Shown: one piece after another, positions 23,323 to 31,662 of the stretch
How positions within the stretch are numbered: position 1 is the first letter of the stretch
How the letters are laid out: every line of letters starts with the position of its first letter
NCBI GenBank assembly: GCA_964529975.1
Contig: CAZGXW010000004.1
Span: forward strand, 1 to 64,000
Reading direction: 5' to 3'
Source: JADFMN01 sp964529975
GTDB taxonomy: Bacteria > Armatimonadota > Fimbriimonadia > Fimbriimonadales > Fimbriimonadaceae
DNA length: 64,000 bases
Notes under the pieces: model-generated
Database searches by the model: none
What the model was told of the DNA's origin: nothing
What the model saw: only the letters and a program-made list of their open reading frames with translations
Made by a program: the position numbers and the translations under genes

Positions 23323-26300
23323 CTACCGTCGCAGTTTTCCTAACAGCACCTCGATCGCCTTGTCCAACTGCGGGTCGCGACCGGCGAGCACGTCCTCTCG
23401 GGTGTTGTCGATCGCGATGTCGGGAGCCTGGCCCAGGTTCTCCATCGGAGTTCCGTCCAGCCGGAACGACGCCGAGTTCGGCATCCGCGCGTTCGTGCCG
23501 TCCACTAGCCGGAACCCAGACGTCCAGATCACGTACCCCGGCGTCTGCACGCCCACGAGCGTCGCGAGCCCACGGGACTTCATCGCCGAAGGGAACATCT
23601 CGGCGTTAGAGTAACTGGTCTCGTTATGCATCACCACGATCTCCATCGTGAGGTCGCGGCCAGGGGCCGTCGTCGCCACGCCGTCCCGCGCCTGATAGTA
23701 CGCGTGCGGACGCCTTTCGATCATGTCTACGAGCGAATCGGCGATGTTGCCACCACCGTTGTCGCGTACGTCGATGATCACTCCCTCCTTGCCGATCGCG
23801 TACTCCCAGAACTCGCGGTTGAACGTCGAAAGGTTGCCGCCGCCCATGCCAGCGATGTGGACGTAGGTCAGCCGCCCGCCTGACTTCTCCTCGACGTACT
23901 TCCGTCGCTCAAGGATCATATTGTCATAGTAGAGGTTGCGGAACGCGCCTGCGCTCATCGACCGATACTTGACTTCGCGGGCGTTCGTCTTCGTGCCGTC
24001 CGTGCTGACGAGGAAGGTCATGTCGCGACCGCCCTGCCCGTTCAGCACGTCCTTGAAAAGCGCGAGGTTTCCGCTCACGTCCACGCCGTTGATCTGCAGC
24101 ACGATTTCGCCAGCGGCGATCTTCGTCTTTTCGTAACTGCCCGGCGCACCGTTCGGGACGTCGACCACTTTGAGCCCAGGCCCCGAGTACGACCAATCGA
24201 TCGTGAAGCCAGGGTGCGAGAGGGAAGCGCCGCCAGGTGCTCCAGGAGTGCCTTGGCCGCTCACCTCAGAGTGCGACGACTCCAGTTCTCCGGTCATCAT
24301 GTTGAGCACGACGGAGAACTCGCCCGGGTGTCCGACCGAAGAGAGCAGGGGCTCGTACCGCCTGCGGATCGCGCCCCAGTCGCGGCCGTGCATGTTCGGG
24401 TCATAGAACCCAGCGTTGAACCCGCGCCAGAACTGCGCGAACGCCGCCTTGCGCTCTCCGTCGACGTCGCGCACCCACTCGGCGCGGAAGTCGATCACAG
24501 TCACTGGCGCGTTGTTTTGCTTCAGGTTCATGGTCGCTGGTTTGCCGTTGACCATCAAGAAGAGGGTGTCGAACTCCTTGTTCGGCTCGAACGAGGTCAC
24601 ACCGCCGGTCGAAGTCAGCGCCCTTGCGCCCTCACCGTCGTAGTTCGCACGCCACACGTTTCCTCCAACGAGGAAGTAGACGACGCCGTCGCTTGGATTC
24701 ATGGCGAGCGCTCCGCTAGCCGCTTGACCAACGAACTGGCGGATGCGCGTCTCAGTGTCCGTGAAGTCGATGTCCACGGTCACAGGCCCGTCGGGCTTGG
24801 TGTACTTCAGTCCAAGCTCGGTCGTGCGCGCAACCTCTCGCTTCAGCGGAAGCACATAGATCGCGCTGGCGGCACCGCCGCCGCCGCCACCAAAGCCCCC
24901 GAAACCTCCTCCGCCTCCGCCGCGGGTCGAATTGAAGTAGAGGTACTTGCCGTCGGCGGACCATGCCGGGTCGAAGTGCGAGGCGTTCATCCTCGTGACC
25001 TGGTGCGTCCGTCTCGCCGAAGTGTCGTAAACGAAGATGTTGATGTTGCCCGCCTGATTGATCAACGTCCCAGCGTTGCCGTACGCATAGGCGACGTATC
25101 GGCCATCCGGCGAGATGTCGTACCTTTGTGCATAGTGCGCGGGCAGGTTGAGCACCATCTCCGGTGAGTTCGAACCCACCGCGACGCGGTATAGACCGCC
25201 GACCTTGTCGTCACGAATCCAGAAATAGAGGTGGGCCCGGTCTGGCGAGAGACGAAGCCCGCTCGCGTCGTTGTCTGGCATGCTGATCGCGGTCGCCTGC
25301 TTCGTCGACACGTCGAGGCGGTAGACGCGCTCGGCGCCGTCACGGTCGCTCGTAAAGAACACGCTCTTGCCGTCTGGCGCCCAAACAGGCGAACGGTCCA
25401 GCCCCGGCCAATTGCTCAATTGGGTCGCGTCGTCCTTGTTCGGGCCTTCGCCCTTCTTCACAGGCACCAGCCAGAGTTCGTCGCGCACCGCGAAGACGAC
25501 CTGCGTCCCGTCCGGGCTCAACGAGCCGTCCGTCGCGCTGTCCGTGAGGACGAGCCGCTCCATAAACCCGGTCTTGTCGTCGCCGCTCGCCGTAATGTCG
25601 ATCTTTCGCGCGTCGCGACCGTTCTGCATCGTGTAGACGCCACCTTCGTACGTGAACGCCGCGCCGCCTCCCCGACGAGCCATCGTCAAGTCGCGCACCG
25701 CACCGCCAGTGAACGACGTGAGTTGCCGCATGGTGCCGTTGGACGCGATTTCATACACGTTAGGCGTGCGCTTCGCATTGTCCGTGAACTTGCCGATCGT
25801 TTTGCCCATCGGGCTGCTGCTCGGCGTGAGTTCGCTAACCGTGACGCAATAACCCGCCGCACCTGGCAGCGAAGGCCACAGTTGCTGGAACTCGGTGTCC
25901 TTCCACTTCTTCGTCGCCTTGCTAGCGCGGTCCACGCTCCACATCTCGGCCGCCGCCGAGCCGGCGTAGCGTGGCCGGAACCACGGAAACCCCATGCGCT
26001 CGTAAACGATCGATCGTCCGTCGGCTGAATACTTCGGTCGGTTCACAGCGCGGTTGTCCACGATGACCTCGTGGATCCTTCCGCTGGCCACCTCGATCTC
26101 ATAGATGCCGCCCCACCTCTTGTCCATGTTCGTGTCGACGACGATGCGGCTGCCGTCCGGCGACCAGTCGCCTGGGACCACGCCGCCGAGCGTCGTCAGT
26201 TGCTGGGGCCGCCCGCCCTCCGTGGCCACCAGGAAGATCTCGTTGCCGCCGTTGCGGTCGCTAGAGAAGGCGATCCACTTTCCGTCCGGCGACCACACGG

Positions 26301-26538
26301 GGTTGTCGTCCATCGCGACGTGGGTCGTCAGCGCCACGGCCTTTCCGCCGCGGGCGTCCACGACCCAAACGTCGCCGCGATAGACGAACGCCAGCCTCGT
26401 GCCGTCGGCGCTCAAGGCCAGAGAGCGCGCCCCGACGATCGGCTGTACCGTCGGGTCAGGCAACTGGCCAAAGGAGACAAAAGCGAGAGCAAGAGAAGCC
26501 ACAGCGGCTCCTCCCCGAAATCCACGACTCAAATCCAT
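23323..26538 (-). CDS. Tricorn-like S41 family protease with beta-propellers
   Basis: 1071 residues with a signal peptide (about 1-25, ending FVSFGQ). TolB/WD40-type propeller blades fill residues 30-600 (repeated 'SPDGKWIAFSSDRNG' and 'SADGKYLYFNSTRGG' motifs), with a glycine-rich insert near 545. A C1-like helical segment follows (about 690-760), then HSEVSGQG with the Ser-His pair, a PDZ domain (about 800-860: IAAGEIVLQINGVDVSG), and an S41 core (about 880-1050: IIDVRDNGGGNIADSLVDMI, HNETSYSNAEMFPSAMK, DIAIDNTREDVLAG). This order matches archaeal tricorn protease homologues found in many bacteria. Here it is exported, so a role in trimming extracytoplasmic peptides is likely. Confidence 0.9.
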   Translation of the reverse strand: MDLSRGFRGGAAVASLALAFVSFGQLPDPTVQPIVGARSLALSADGTRLAFVYRGDVWVVDARGGKAVALTTHVAMDDNPVWSPDGKWIAFSSDRNGGNEIFLVATEGGRPQQLTTLGGVVPGDWSPDGSRIVVDTNMDKRWGGIYEIEVASGRIHEVIVDNRAVNRPKYSADGRSIVYERMGFPWFRPRYAGSAAAEMWSVDRASKATKKWKDTEFQQLWPSLPGAAGYCVTVSELTPSSSPMGKTIGKFTDNAKRTPNVYEIASNGTMRQLTSFTGGAVRDLTMARRGGGAAFTYEGGVYTMQNGRDARKIDITASGDDKTGFMERLVLTDSATDGSLSPDGTQVVFAVRDELWLVPVKKGEGPNKDDATQLSNWPGLDRSPVWAPDGKSVFFTSDRDGAERVYRLDVSTKQATAISMPDNDASGLRLSPDRAHLYFWIRDDKVGGLYRVAVGSNSPEMVLNLPAHYAQRYDISPDGRYVAYAYGNAGTLINQAGNINIFVYDTSARRTHQVTRMNASHFDPAWSADGKYLYFNSTRGGGGGGFGGFGGGGGGAASAIYVLPLKREVARTTELGLKYTKPDGPVTVDIDFTDTETRIRQFVGQAASGALAMNPSDGVVYFLVGGNVWRANYDGEGARALTSTGGVTSFEPNKEFDTLFLMVNGKPATMNLKQNNAPVTVIDFRAEWVRDVDGERKAAFAQFWRGFNAGFYDPNMHGRDWGAIRRRYEPLLSSVGHPGEFSVVLNMMTGELESSHSEVSGQGTPGAPGGASLSHPGFTIDWSYSGPGLKVVDVPNGAPGSYEKTKIAAGEIVLQINGVDVSGNLALFKDVLNGQGGRDMTFLVSTDGTKTNAREVKYRSMSAGAFRNLYYDNMILERRKYVEEKSGGRLTYVHIAGMGGGNLSTFNREFWEYAIGKEGVIIDVRDNGGGNIADSLVDMIERRPHAYYQARDGVATTAPGRDLTMEIVVMHNETSYSNAEMFPSAMKSRGLATLVGVQTPGYVIWTSGFRLVDGTNARMPNSASFRLDGTPMENLGQAPDIAIDNTREDVLAGRDPQLDKAIEVLLGKLRR

Positions 26539-26624
26539 GCCGCCGATAATACGCGACGCCGCCCTCCGCGATTCCGAGGATTGTTAAGTCCATGCGCCCT
26601 TCTGGGTCCCAACTGAGGGGTCGA

Positions 26625-26668
26625 TTGGGCTCAAACCTTACGGTTTCGGCCCAAAACCTGCATAATAT
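26625..26668 (+). promoter_or_regulatory. speD promoter region with an overlapping palindrome
   Basis: TTGGGC (26625-26630) and AAACC (26633-26637) pair with GGTTT (26642-26646) and GCCCAA (26649-26654), an 11-bp interrupted palindrome. Nine bases further is TAATAT (26663-26668), a good -10 box, so the palindrome occupies the -35 region as an operator would. Downstream (to 26760) two mutually exclusive hairpins share CTCCGGACC: one pairs with GGTCGGG at 26716, the other with CCGGAG at 26742. Both are seen in the sequence; regulation of speD through them is inferred. Confidence 0.45.
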
Positions 26669-26773
26669 GGGTGCGACCTGACAGCGGGACCCTTCGGGGC
26701 AGGACTGTCGATCGGTCGGGTTTCTCACTCCGGACCGCCGGAGGAAAAAACAATAACCGCGAGGGAAACTTGA

Positions 26774-27388
26774 TTGTCGATCTACCTAGCTTTAATCGTC
26801 TCGCTATTCGGGGCGGCCGTTGTGCCGCTCTCCGAAGGGCGTTTTCTGGCATGGGTTAAGCGCCTTTTCGGGCGCAAGACCCCAAACACGGCCCTCAAAG
26901 CCGTCGCCCCACCACAAATCGAGAACGACGCCGGTTGGAACCTGATCCACTCGGAGAACGTCGAATCGTTTCGCGAATGGCTTGGCAAGGACTCGAGCGG
27001 CCTGCCGCTCGGGCCGGACGAAGAGCCGTCGCTCGGCTCACACCTCCTCATCGAACTGTTCGATTGCGAAGAGGCCTCCTTGCGCGCCGAGGTCACCGTC
27101 GGTGACGCCATGATCAAGGCCGCGGACGAGAGCGAGGCGACCATCGTCGGCTCCTCCTTCCATGAGTTCAAGCCGTATGGCGTCTCGGGGGCGGTGATCA
27201 TCCAGGAGTCGCACTACACGATCCACACCTGGCCGGAGCACCGCTACGCGGCCGTGGACCTGTTCTACTGCGGCGGCACAGTGCACGTCGACAAGGCGCT
27301 CGACGTCCTGCGCGAACGGTTCAAGCCCGGTCGCATCAAATTCCTCGTCGTCCGCCGAGGCATCCAGAGCGAAGTCGAGAGCGACTAA
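26774..27388 (+). CDS. speD: S-adenosylmethionine decarboxylase with N-terminal membrane anchor
   Basis: 204 residues; TTG start with GAGGG eight bases upstream. Residues 88-200 are a standard prokaryotic AdoMetDC: GSHLLIELFDC, FHEFKPYGVSGAVIIQESHYTIHTWPE, VDLFYCGG. Self-cleavage should occur at Glu145-Ser146 to make the pyruvoyl cofactor; His151 and Cys166 are the processing and catalytic residues. The product, decarboxylated AdoMet, feeds SpeE (30329). Unusually there is an extension of about 85 residues with a hydrophobic helix at 3-19 and a basic cytoplasmic flank (KRLFGRK), suggesting membrane attachment. Usual SpeD is 115-135 residues. Confidence 0.9.
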   Translation: MSIYLALIVSLFGAAVVPLSEGRFLAWVKRLFGRKTPNTALKAVAPPQIENDAGWNLIHSENVESFREWLGKDSSGLPLGPDEEPSLGSHLLIELFDCEEASLRAEVTVGDAMIKAADESEATIVGSSFHEFKPYGVSGAVIIQESHYTIHTWPEHRYAAVDLFYCGGTVHVDKALDVLRERFKPGRIKFLVVRRGIQSEVESD

Positions 27389-27395
27389 GCCCTTG

Positions 27396-27426
27396 CTCCC
27401 CCTCCTTCGGTACGAGGGAGGGGGAG
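27396..27426. repeat. Palindromic G/C-rich element after speD
   Basis: A 14-bp stem with one G-T pair (CTCCCCCTCCTTCG, loop GTA, CGAGGGAGGGGGAG). It may act as a terminator for speD, although no T-tract follows. The CCCCCTCC/GGAGGGGG core matches the elements at 2035, 56894 and 57427, so it is treated as a member of a dispersed repeat family. Confidence 0.6.
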
Positions 27427-27536
27427 ACCAGCCGGTCAAATCGTCGATCCATGCCGGCACAATCCTTCTAAAATGGTGCACTTCACGACTGTGATCGCGT
27501 AAAGTCTAGATGTATCCCCCCTAGGGAGGTAAGTCA

Positions 27537-27587
27537 ATGACGACAACATCACAGCGGAGGTGGCGCCTGTGCTCCTCCGGAACCTGA
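27537..27587 (+). CDS. Possible 16-residue leader peptide
   Basis: ATG at 27537 has a strong AGGGAGG ribosome-binding site eight bases upstream and encodes MTTTSQRRWRLCSSGT before a TGA at 27585-27587, overlapping the start of the next gene in another frame. It could couple translation to the transglutaminase/barrel gene. Alternatively a small indel separates the real start from its gene. Confidence 0.3.
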   Translation: MTTTSQRRWRLCSSGT

Positions 27588-29680
27588 CTCTCGCCGCATT
27601 GCTGGCGCAGTTTGCGCTAGCCTCACCAAACTCAGCGACCCCGCCGACCAAGGAGGCGCTGAACACCCGATTCACCTACACGGCCACCGTGCCCGTCGTC
27701 CCCAACGGGACCCAGACCGTCGACCTTTGGATCCCCGTCCCTTCGGACAACGCGTTCCAAAGGGTCACCAACCTCAAGGTCATGACACCGGTCGAGCACC
27801 GCGTCACCCGCGAGACCAAGAACGGCAACAGGATGGTCTACGTGCGCTTCACAAACATTATCGTGCCTTTACAGGTGACGGTCGTGGTGGACGTGGAACG
27901 GACCGCCGCGACTGCGACTTCCAACCCGTTTGGCACGAACGTCGAGTCGGCGCAGTATCTGAAGGCCGACAGGCTCGTGCCTATCGACGGCCGAATGGCT
28001 GAGATCGCCAAGGAGGTCGCAGGCGACAAGCCCACAGACCTTGCCAAGCTCAAAGCCATGTTCGACCACACCGTGGCGAACATGCAGTACGACTACAACA
28101 AGGAGTCGCCCCAACTCGGCATGGGAGACGTGGCTTTCGTTTGTGACTATAAGAAGGGAAATTGCTCCGACCTGCACAGTTACGTGATCTCGCTCGCGCG
28201 GGCGATGGGGATTCCCGCATACCTCGAGTACGGGTTTCCTGTGACCGGCATCCCGCTCCCGCAACCGATTCCCGAAAAGGGAGTGATCGGCGGATACCAC
28301 TGCTGGATGTGGGCAAAGATCGGCGGCCAGTGGATCCCGCTCGACGCGTCGGACTCGCGACGATGGCTCGATCGTGACCACACGACAGAGGCAGGCGCGG
28401 TTTTCGGCAACCTCATCTTGCCTCGCTCGGCGGCCGCTTTCTCCCTGGGGCGAGACATTGTGCTCAGTCCGCCTCAAAAAGGCGGGCCGCTCAACTACTT
28501 CATCTACCCCTATGCCGAGGCCGACGGAAAGTCGGTCGAGGCGAAGTGGGAGGTGGCGTACGAGATTCTCAAGCCCGCTGCTCCGTTGCCAGCGCCTGTA
28601 GTGCAGGGAGGCGTGCGCTCCGGCCGAGACGCAGTCACGATCTACGGCCAGATCCGGACAGACCTACTGTACGACACGCAACAGCCGAACCCGAACAACC
28701 AGTTCCCTGCGTGGATCAACTCGCCGGACACGACGGGCGGCGAGTCCGCAAGGTTTGGACTCCACCCGCGGCTGACGCGGGTCGGGTTCAACTTTGCTGC
28801 GCCTGAGGACACGATGAAAGGCTGGACCGTCACTGGCAACATCGAGGTGGACTTCCAGAACGGGGGAAGCGAGTCGCGCCAAGCCCTCCGCGCCAGGCAC
28901 CTGTACGTCAAACTCGCGAGCGCGAACGGCACGTGGCTGGTCGGCCAAACATGGGACCTTGCGTCTCCGCTCTTCCCGTCGCCGAACGACGACTCTCTGA
29001 TGTGGAACGCTGGCAACCTCGGTGACCGCAGGCCGCAAATCCGCTATACCGGCGGGAGCGGCGGGACGGAGTTCGGAGTTGCGCTCGGTCTCACGGGAGC
29101 GATCGACGCGAAGGACCTGGATTCGGACGGCATCCGCGACGGCGAGGACAGCGGCGTTCCCAACGTGCAAGCGCGCCTGGGCTGGCGGACGATGACCTCA
29201 TCCATTGGCGTCTGGGCGATCCAGGCGTGGGAGGAGACGGCGACGCCCGTCGCGGGTGAGACCAAGTTCCAGGCGAGCGCGATTGGCGCCGACTTCGCAG
29301 TCAACCTTGGCGGTGGGTTCGACGTGAAAGGCGAGGCTTGGACGGGGCGCAACCTCAGCGACTTTCGCGGAGGCGTGGGACAGGGCGTGAACACCACGAC
29401 CGGCGAGGAAGTGAGGAGTTCCGGAGGATGGGTGGAGCTCGGTTTCAACCTGTCTAACACTCACCGGCTCGCTCTGGGCTACACGCTCGACGACCCTCGG
29501 GACGCAGACATTGCTGCCAATGGCAGGACGAAGAACAGTGCGCTGTTCGTCCACAACCGGTGGCTCGTCGGCAACAACGTGGACGTCGGATTGAACGTGC
29601 TCTTTTGGAACACGGAGTTCAACGGGCAGGCGACGGGCCGCGACACGCGGCTCAACCTGTATTTGTCACGCCGGTTCTGA
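27569..29680 (+). CDS. Transglutaminase-like domain fused to an outer-membrane beta-barrel
   Basis: 703 residues from the GTG at 27569, which has GGAGG eight bases upstream and gives a clean signal peptide (MLLRNLTLAALLAQFALA). Residues 30-110 form an N-terminal beta domain (TQTVDLWIPVPSDN). Residues 135-290 are a transglutaminase-like cysteine protease fold: GNCSDLHSYVISLARAMGIP with Cys199, GGYHCWMW with His244, WIPLDAS with Asp259. After a proline-rich linker (about 335-345), residues 355-703 are alternating amphipathic strands (IYGQIRTDLLYD, ARHLYVKLA) like DcaP-type porins, ending RLNLYLSRRF with a terminal Phe. I know of no standard family with this fusion. It would place a cysteine enzyme domain at the outer membrane. 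Confidence 0.85.
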   Translation: MLLRNLTLAALLAQFALASPNSATPPTKEALNTRFTYTATVPVVPNGTQTVDLWIPVPSDNAFQRVTNLKVMTPVEHRVTRETKNGNRMVYVRFTNIIVPLQVTVVVDVERTAATATSNPFGTNVESAQYLKADRLVPIDGRMAEIAKEVAGDKPTDLAKLKAMFDHTVANMQYDYNKESPQLGMGDVAFVCDYKKGNCSDLHSYVISLARAMGIPAYLEYGFPVTGIPLPQPIPEKGVIGGYHCWMWAKIGGQWIPLDASDSRRWLDRDHTTEAGAVFGNLILPRSAAAFSLGRDIVLSPPQKGGPLNYFIYPYAEADGKSVEAKWEVAYEILKPAAPLPAPVVQGGVRSGRDAVTIYGQIRTDLLYDTQQPNPNNQFPAWINSPDTTGGESARFGLHPRLTRVGFNFAAPEDTMKGWTVTGNIEVDFQNGGSESRQALRARHLYVKLASANGTWLVGQTWDLASPLFPSPNDDSLMWNAGNLGDRRPQIRYTGGSGGTEFGVALGLTGAIDAKDLDSDGIRDGEDSGVPNVQARLGWRTMTSSIGVWAIQAWEETATPVAGETKFQASAIGADFAVNLGGGFDVKGEAWTGRNLSDFRGGVGQGVNTTTGEEVRSSGGWVELGFNLSNTHRLALGYTLDDPRDADIAANGRTKNSALFVHNRWLVGNNVDVGLNVLFWNTEFNGQATGRDTRLNLYLSRRF

Positions 29681-29690
29681 ACGACGACCA

Positions 29691-29728
29691 GCGATGCCCG
29701 CTTCGCCACGTGGCGCAACGGGCATCGC
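29691..29728. terminator. Long hairpin after the transglutaminase/barrel gene
   Basis: GCGATGCCCG (29691-29700) and CGGGCATCGC (29719-29728) pair perfectly, and the interior TTCGCCA/TGGCG extends the stem. It separates the barrel gene from the DUF302 gene; no T-tract follows, so attenuation or mRNA protection is also possible. Confidence 0.55.
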
Positions 29729-29751
29729 CCAAGATGGAGGACAATAGAGAA

Positions 29752-30264
29752 ATGAAAGTTTGGTACGTCGGCCTTTCCTTGCTTGCTCTGACCACGATAG
29801 GGTGTGGACCACAGGTCGTTGCGGCGGAGGACGAGCCCCAGGTACCGCCGAAGCCCACGAGGCCGCCGCTCGAGTTTGAAGTCGTGTCGAAGTTCGCCTT
29901 TGACACAACCATCGAGAAGGTCAAGGAAGCGGCGATCGCCGAGAAGTACGGCGTGCAGGGCGTGCACCCGATCTCCGACATCCTGACGGAGAAGGGCTTT
30001 CCCCGCGACCGACTCACGATTGTCGAAGTCTGCAATCCTGCGTCGGCCTCGGCGTCACTCAACGCGGACATTCGCACAGGCCTGCACATGCCCTGCCCTG
30101 TCATGGTCTACGAGAAGGGCGGCAAGGTCATGGTCATGACCTTCGACACCAGGACTATGGCCGCGATGTACGAGGGAGGCACGGCAATGCAAGACACGGG
30201 TGCGAAGGTCTATGCCTCGCTGAGAAAGATCTTGGACGCGGTCGACGCAACGAAGGTCGAGTGA
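29752..30264 (+). CDS. DUF302 family lipoprotein
   Basis: 170 residues from the ATG at 29752, with a lipoprotein signal (LLALTTIGC; Cys18 would be lipidated). The mature part, about 45-165, is a DUF302 domain: FEVVSKFAFDTTIEKVKEAAI, then GVQGVHPISDILTEKG, LTIVEVCNPASASASLNAD, LHMPCPVMVYEKGGKVMVMT. DUF302 proteins (such as Thermus TT1751) are small alpha/beta dimers of unknown role. Proline-rich linker at 26-40. It lies between the barrel fusion and speE, in the same direction. Confidence 0.85.
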   Translation: MKVWYVGLSLLALTTIGCGPQVVAAEDEPQVPPKPTRPPLEFEVVSKFAFDTTIEKVKEAAIAEKYGVQGVHPISDILTEKGFPRDRLTIVEVCNPASASASLNADIRTGLHMPCPVMVYEKGGKVMVMTFDTRTMAAMYEGGTAMQDTGAKVYASLRKILDAVDATKVE

Positions 30265-30309
30265 CCTCGGTTTTGCTCGAGTGACCCGGCGGCCAATGCA
30301 CGGCACCGG

Positions 30310-30315
30310 TATCAT
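30310..30315 (+). promoter_or_regulatory. -10-like box before speE
   Basis: TATCAT lies 13 bases before the ATG at 30329, supporting that start over upstream in-frame codons. Confidence 0.4.
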
Positions 30316-30328
30316 CACCCCCGTCAAC

Positions 30329-31273
30329 ATGGGTGGCAAACTCAAATCGTCGCAGGCCGAGGGCGTGCAGATCGTCGAGACCTTTACCGAGGCCGTCACC
30401 TGGCACTTCTCGGTCGAGCGCATCCTCGCCGCCGGGAGGTCGCAGTTCCAGGACTACCAGATCGTCGACCTGCCGGTGTTCGGCAAGACGCTGTTCCTCG
30501 ACTACCGAATCCAGAGCAGTCTGCTTGACGAGTACGTGTACCACGAGGGCATGGTACAGCCCGCCATGACCGTCCACCCCAATCCGCAGAAGGTGCTCGT
30601 GTGCGGCGGCGGCGAGGGCGCGACGCTCTGGCAGGCGCTGCAGCACAACACCGTTAAGCACTGCGACATGGTGGACCTCGACGAGGAGCTGATCGGCTTT
30701 GTGAAAGAGCACATGCCCGAGTGGCACCAAGGCGCCTTTGAGGATTCGCGTACGACGCTAGTCCACCAAGACGCTCGCAAGTGGGTCGAGGATCACAAGG
30801 GCCATGGCTACGACGTGATCCTCAGCGACCTGCCCGGCCCGGTCGAGGGCGGCCCTGCGCTCTACCTCTACACCAAGGAGTACTTCGAGCACGTGTTCAA
30901 CGCGCTCAGCGACGACGGGGTGTTCGTGCTCCAATCAGGCGCGGTCAGCGAGACCTATCCGCAGTGCTTCGCATGCGTCCACACCACGCTGGAGAGCCTC
31001 AAGGACAAGTTCCCGGTCGTTCGCGGCTTCTGGGCCGGGGTCACCACCTTCATGACCAACTGGGGATTCATCATCGCCAGCAAGAAGCACGACCCGCTCG
31101 ACCTCACGCCAGACGAGATCGCCAGGCGCCTTGCCGCCAGGGGCGTGACCAACCGCTACTACACCCCCAGGTTCCACCAGGCTATGTTCACCCTGCCCGA
31201 GCACATGCTCCGGGACATCAAGAATTTCGGACGGGTCCTCACGGACGAAGAGCCCTTCGTTTGGGAGGCCTAA
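30329..31273 (+). CDS. speE: Polyamine aminopropyltransferase (spermidine synthase family)
   Basis: 314 residues from the ATG at 30329; in-frame starts at 30281 and 30296 are possible. It transfers the aminopropyl group of decarboxylated AdoMet to an amine acceptor. Key parts: FQDYQIVDLPVFGKTLFLD, DEYVYHEGMVQPAM, VLVCGGGEGATLWQAL, MVDLDEELI and EWHQGAFEDSRTTLV. The sequence runs close to the Thermus agmatine/triamine enzyme as I remember it. The gate motif, DxxDP in spermidine synthases, reads DLPGP here, so the second Asp, which contacts the amine, is Gly; acceptor preference may differ. Confidence 0.88.
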   Translation: MGGKLKSSQAEGVQIVETFTEAVTWHFSVERILAAGRSQFQDYQIVDLPVFGKTLFLDYRIQSSLLDEYVYHEGMVQPAMTVHPNPQKVLVCGGGEGATLWQALQHNTVKHCDMVDLDEELIGFVKEHMPEWHQGAFEDSRTTLVHQDARKWVEDHKGHGYDVILSDLPGPVEGGPALYLYTKEYFEHVFNALSDDGVFVLQSGAVSETYPQCFACVHTTLESLKDKFPVVRGFWAGVTTFMTNWGFIIASKKHDPLDLTPDEIARRLAARGVTNRYYTPRFHQAMFTLPEHMLRDIKNFGRVLTDEEPFVWEA

Positions 31274-31313
31274 CAGGTTCAAAACGGGCCTGGGGCGTGG
31301 TACCCTAACTGTT

Positions 31314-31333
31314 GCCTCCGGCCGTTCGGAGGC
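31314..31333 (+). promoter_or_regulatory. Leader hairpin upstream of a hypothetical gene
   Basis: GCCTCCG, a six-base loop and CGGAGGC form a seven-base-pair stem 11 bases before the ATG at 31345. TACCCT at 31301-31306 could be the -10 box. The hairpin may instead end the speE transcript. Confidence 0.35.
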
Positions 31334-31344
31334 TGAGTGGAACA

Positions 31345-31662
31345 ATGAAGTTTCGTAGGCTCTACTGGGTGACCGAGCAAGTCGATGGAGACGGAAGGTC
31401 CGAGGTCGCTGGCGTTTTCACATCCATCCAAGACCTAACCGACAGGGGCATCCATTGGGTCGACGATATCGAGAAGAAGGCGGGGTTTCGATTGACCCTC
31501 GTCAAACTCGACTCGCGCCACAAGCCGCTCGGCACGTGGGTTTCGCCTGAGTTTCCTGGCATCGAGGATTCGCTCGCCGAATACGTCAAGACGCAGGAGT
31601 TCAGTTCGACCGAGGTCGAGGACCTCGTCGCCAAACTGCGCTCGTTCTCCGTGCCAGCCTAG
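31345..31662 (+). CDS. Hypothetical protein
   Basis: 105 residues from the ATG at 31345 (GTGGA upstream). MKFRRLYWVTEQVD, VAGVFTSIQDLTDRGIHW, KAGFRLTLVKLDSR, then EYVKTQEFSSTEVEDLVAKL. It looks like a small compact alpha/beta protein; no family recognised. Its stop overlaps the end of the converging SurA-like gene by four bases. Confidence 0.65.
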   Translation: MKFRRLYWVTEQVDGDGRSEVAGVFTSIQDLTDRGIHWVDDIEKKAGFRLTLVKLDSRHKPLGTWVSPEFPGIEDSLAEYVKTQEFSSTEVEDLVAKLRSFSVPA

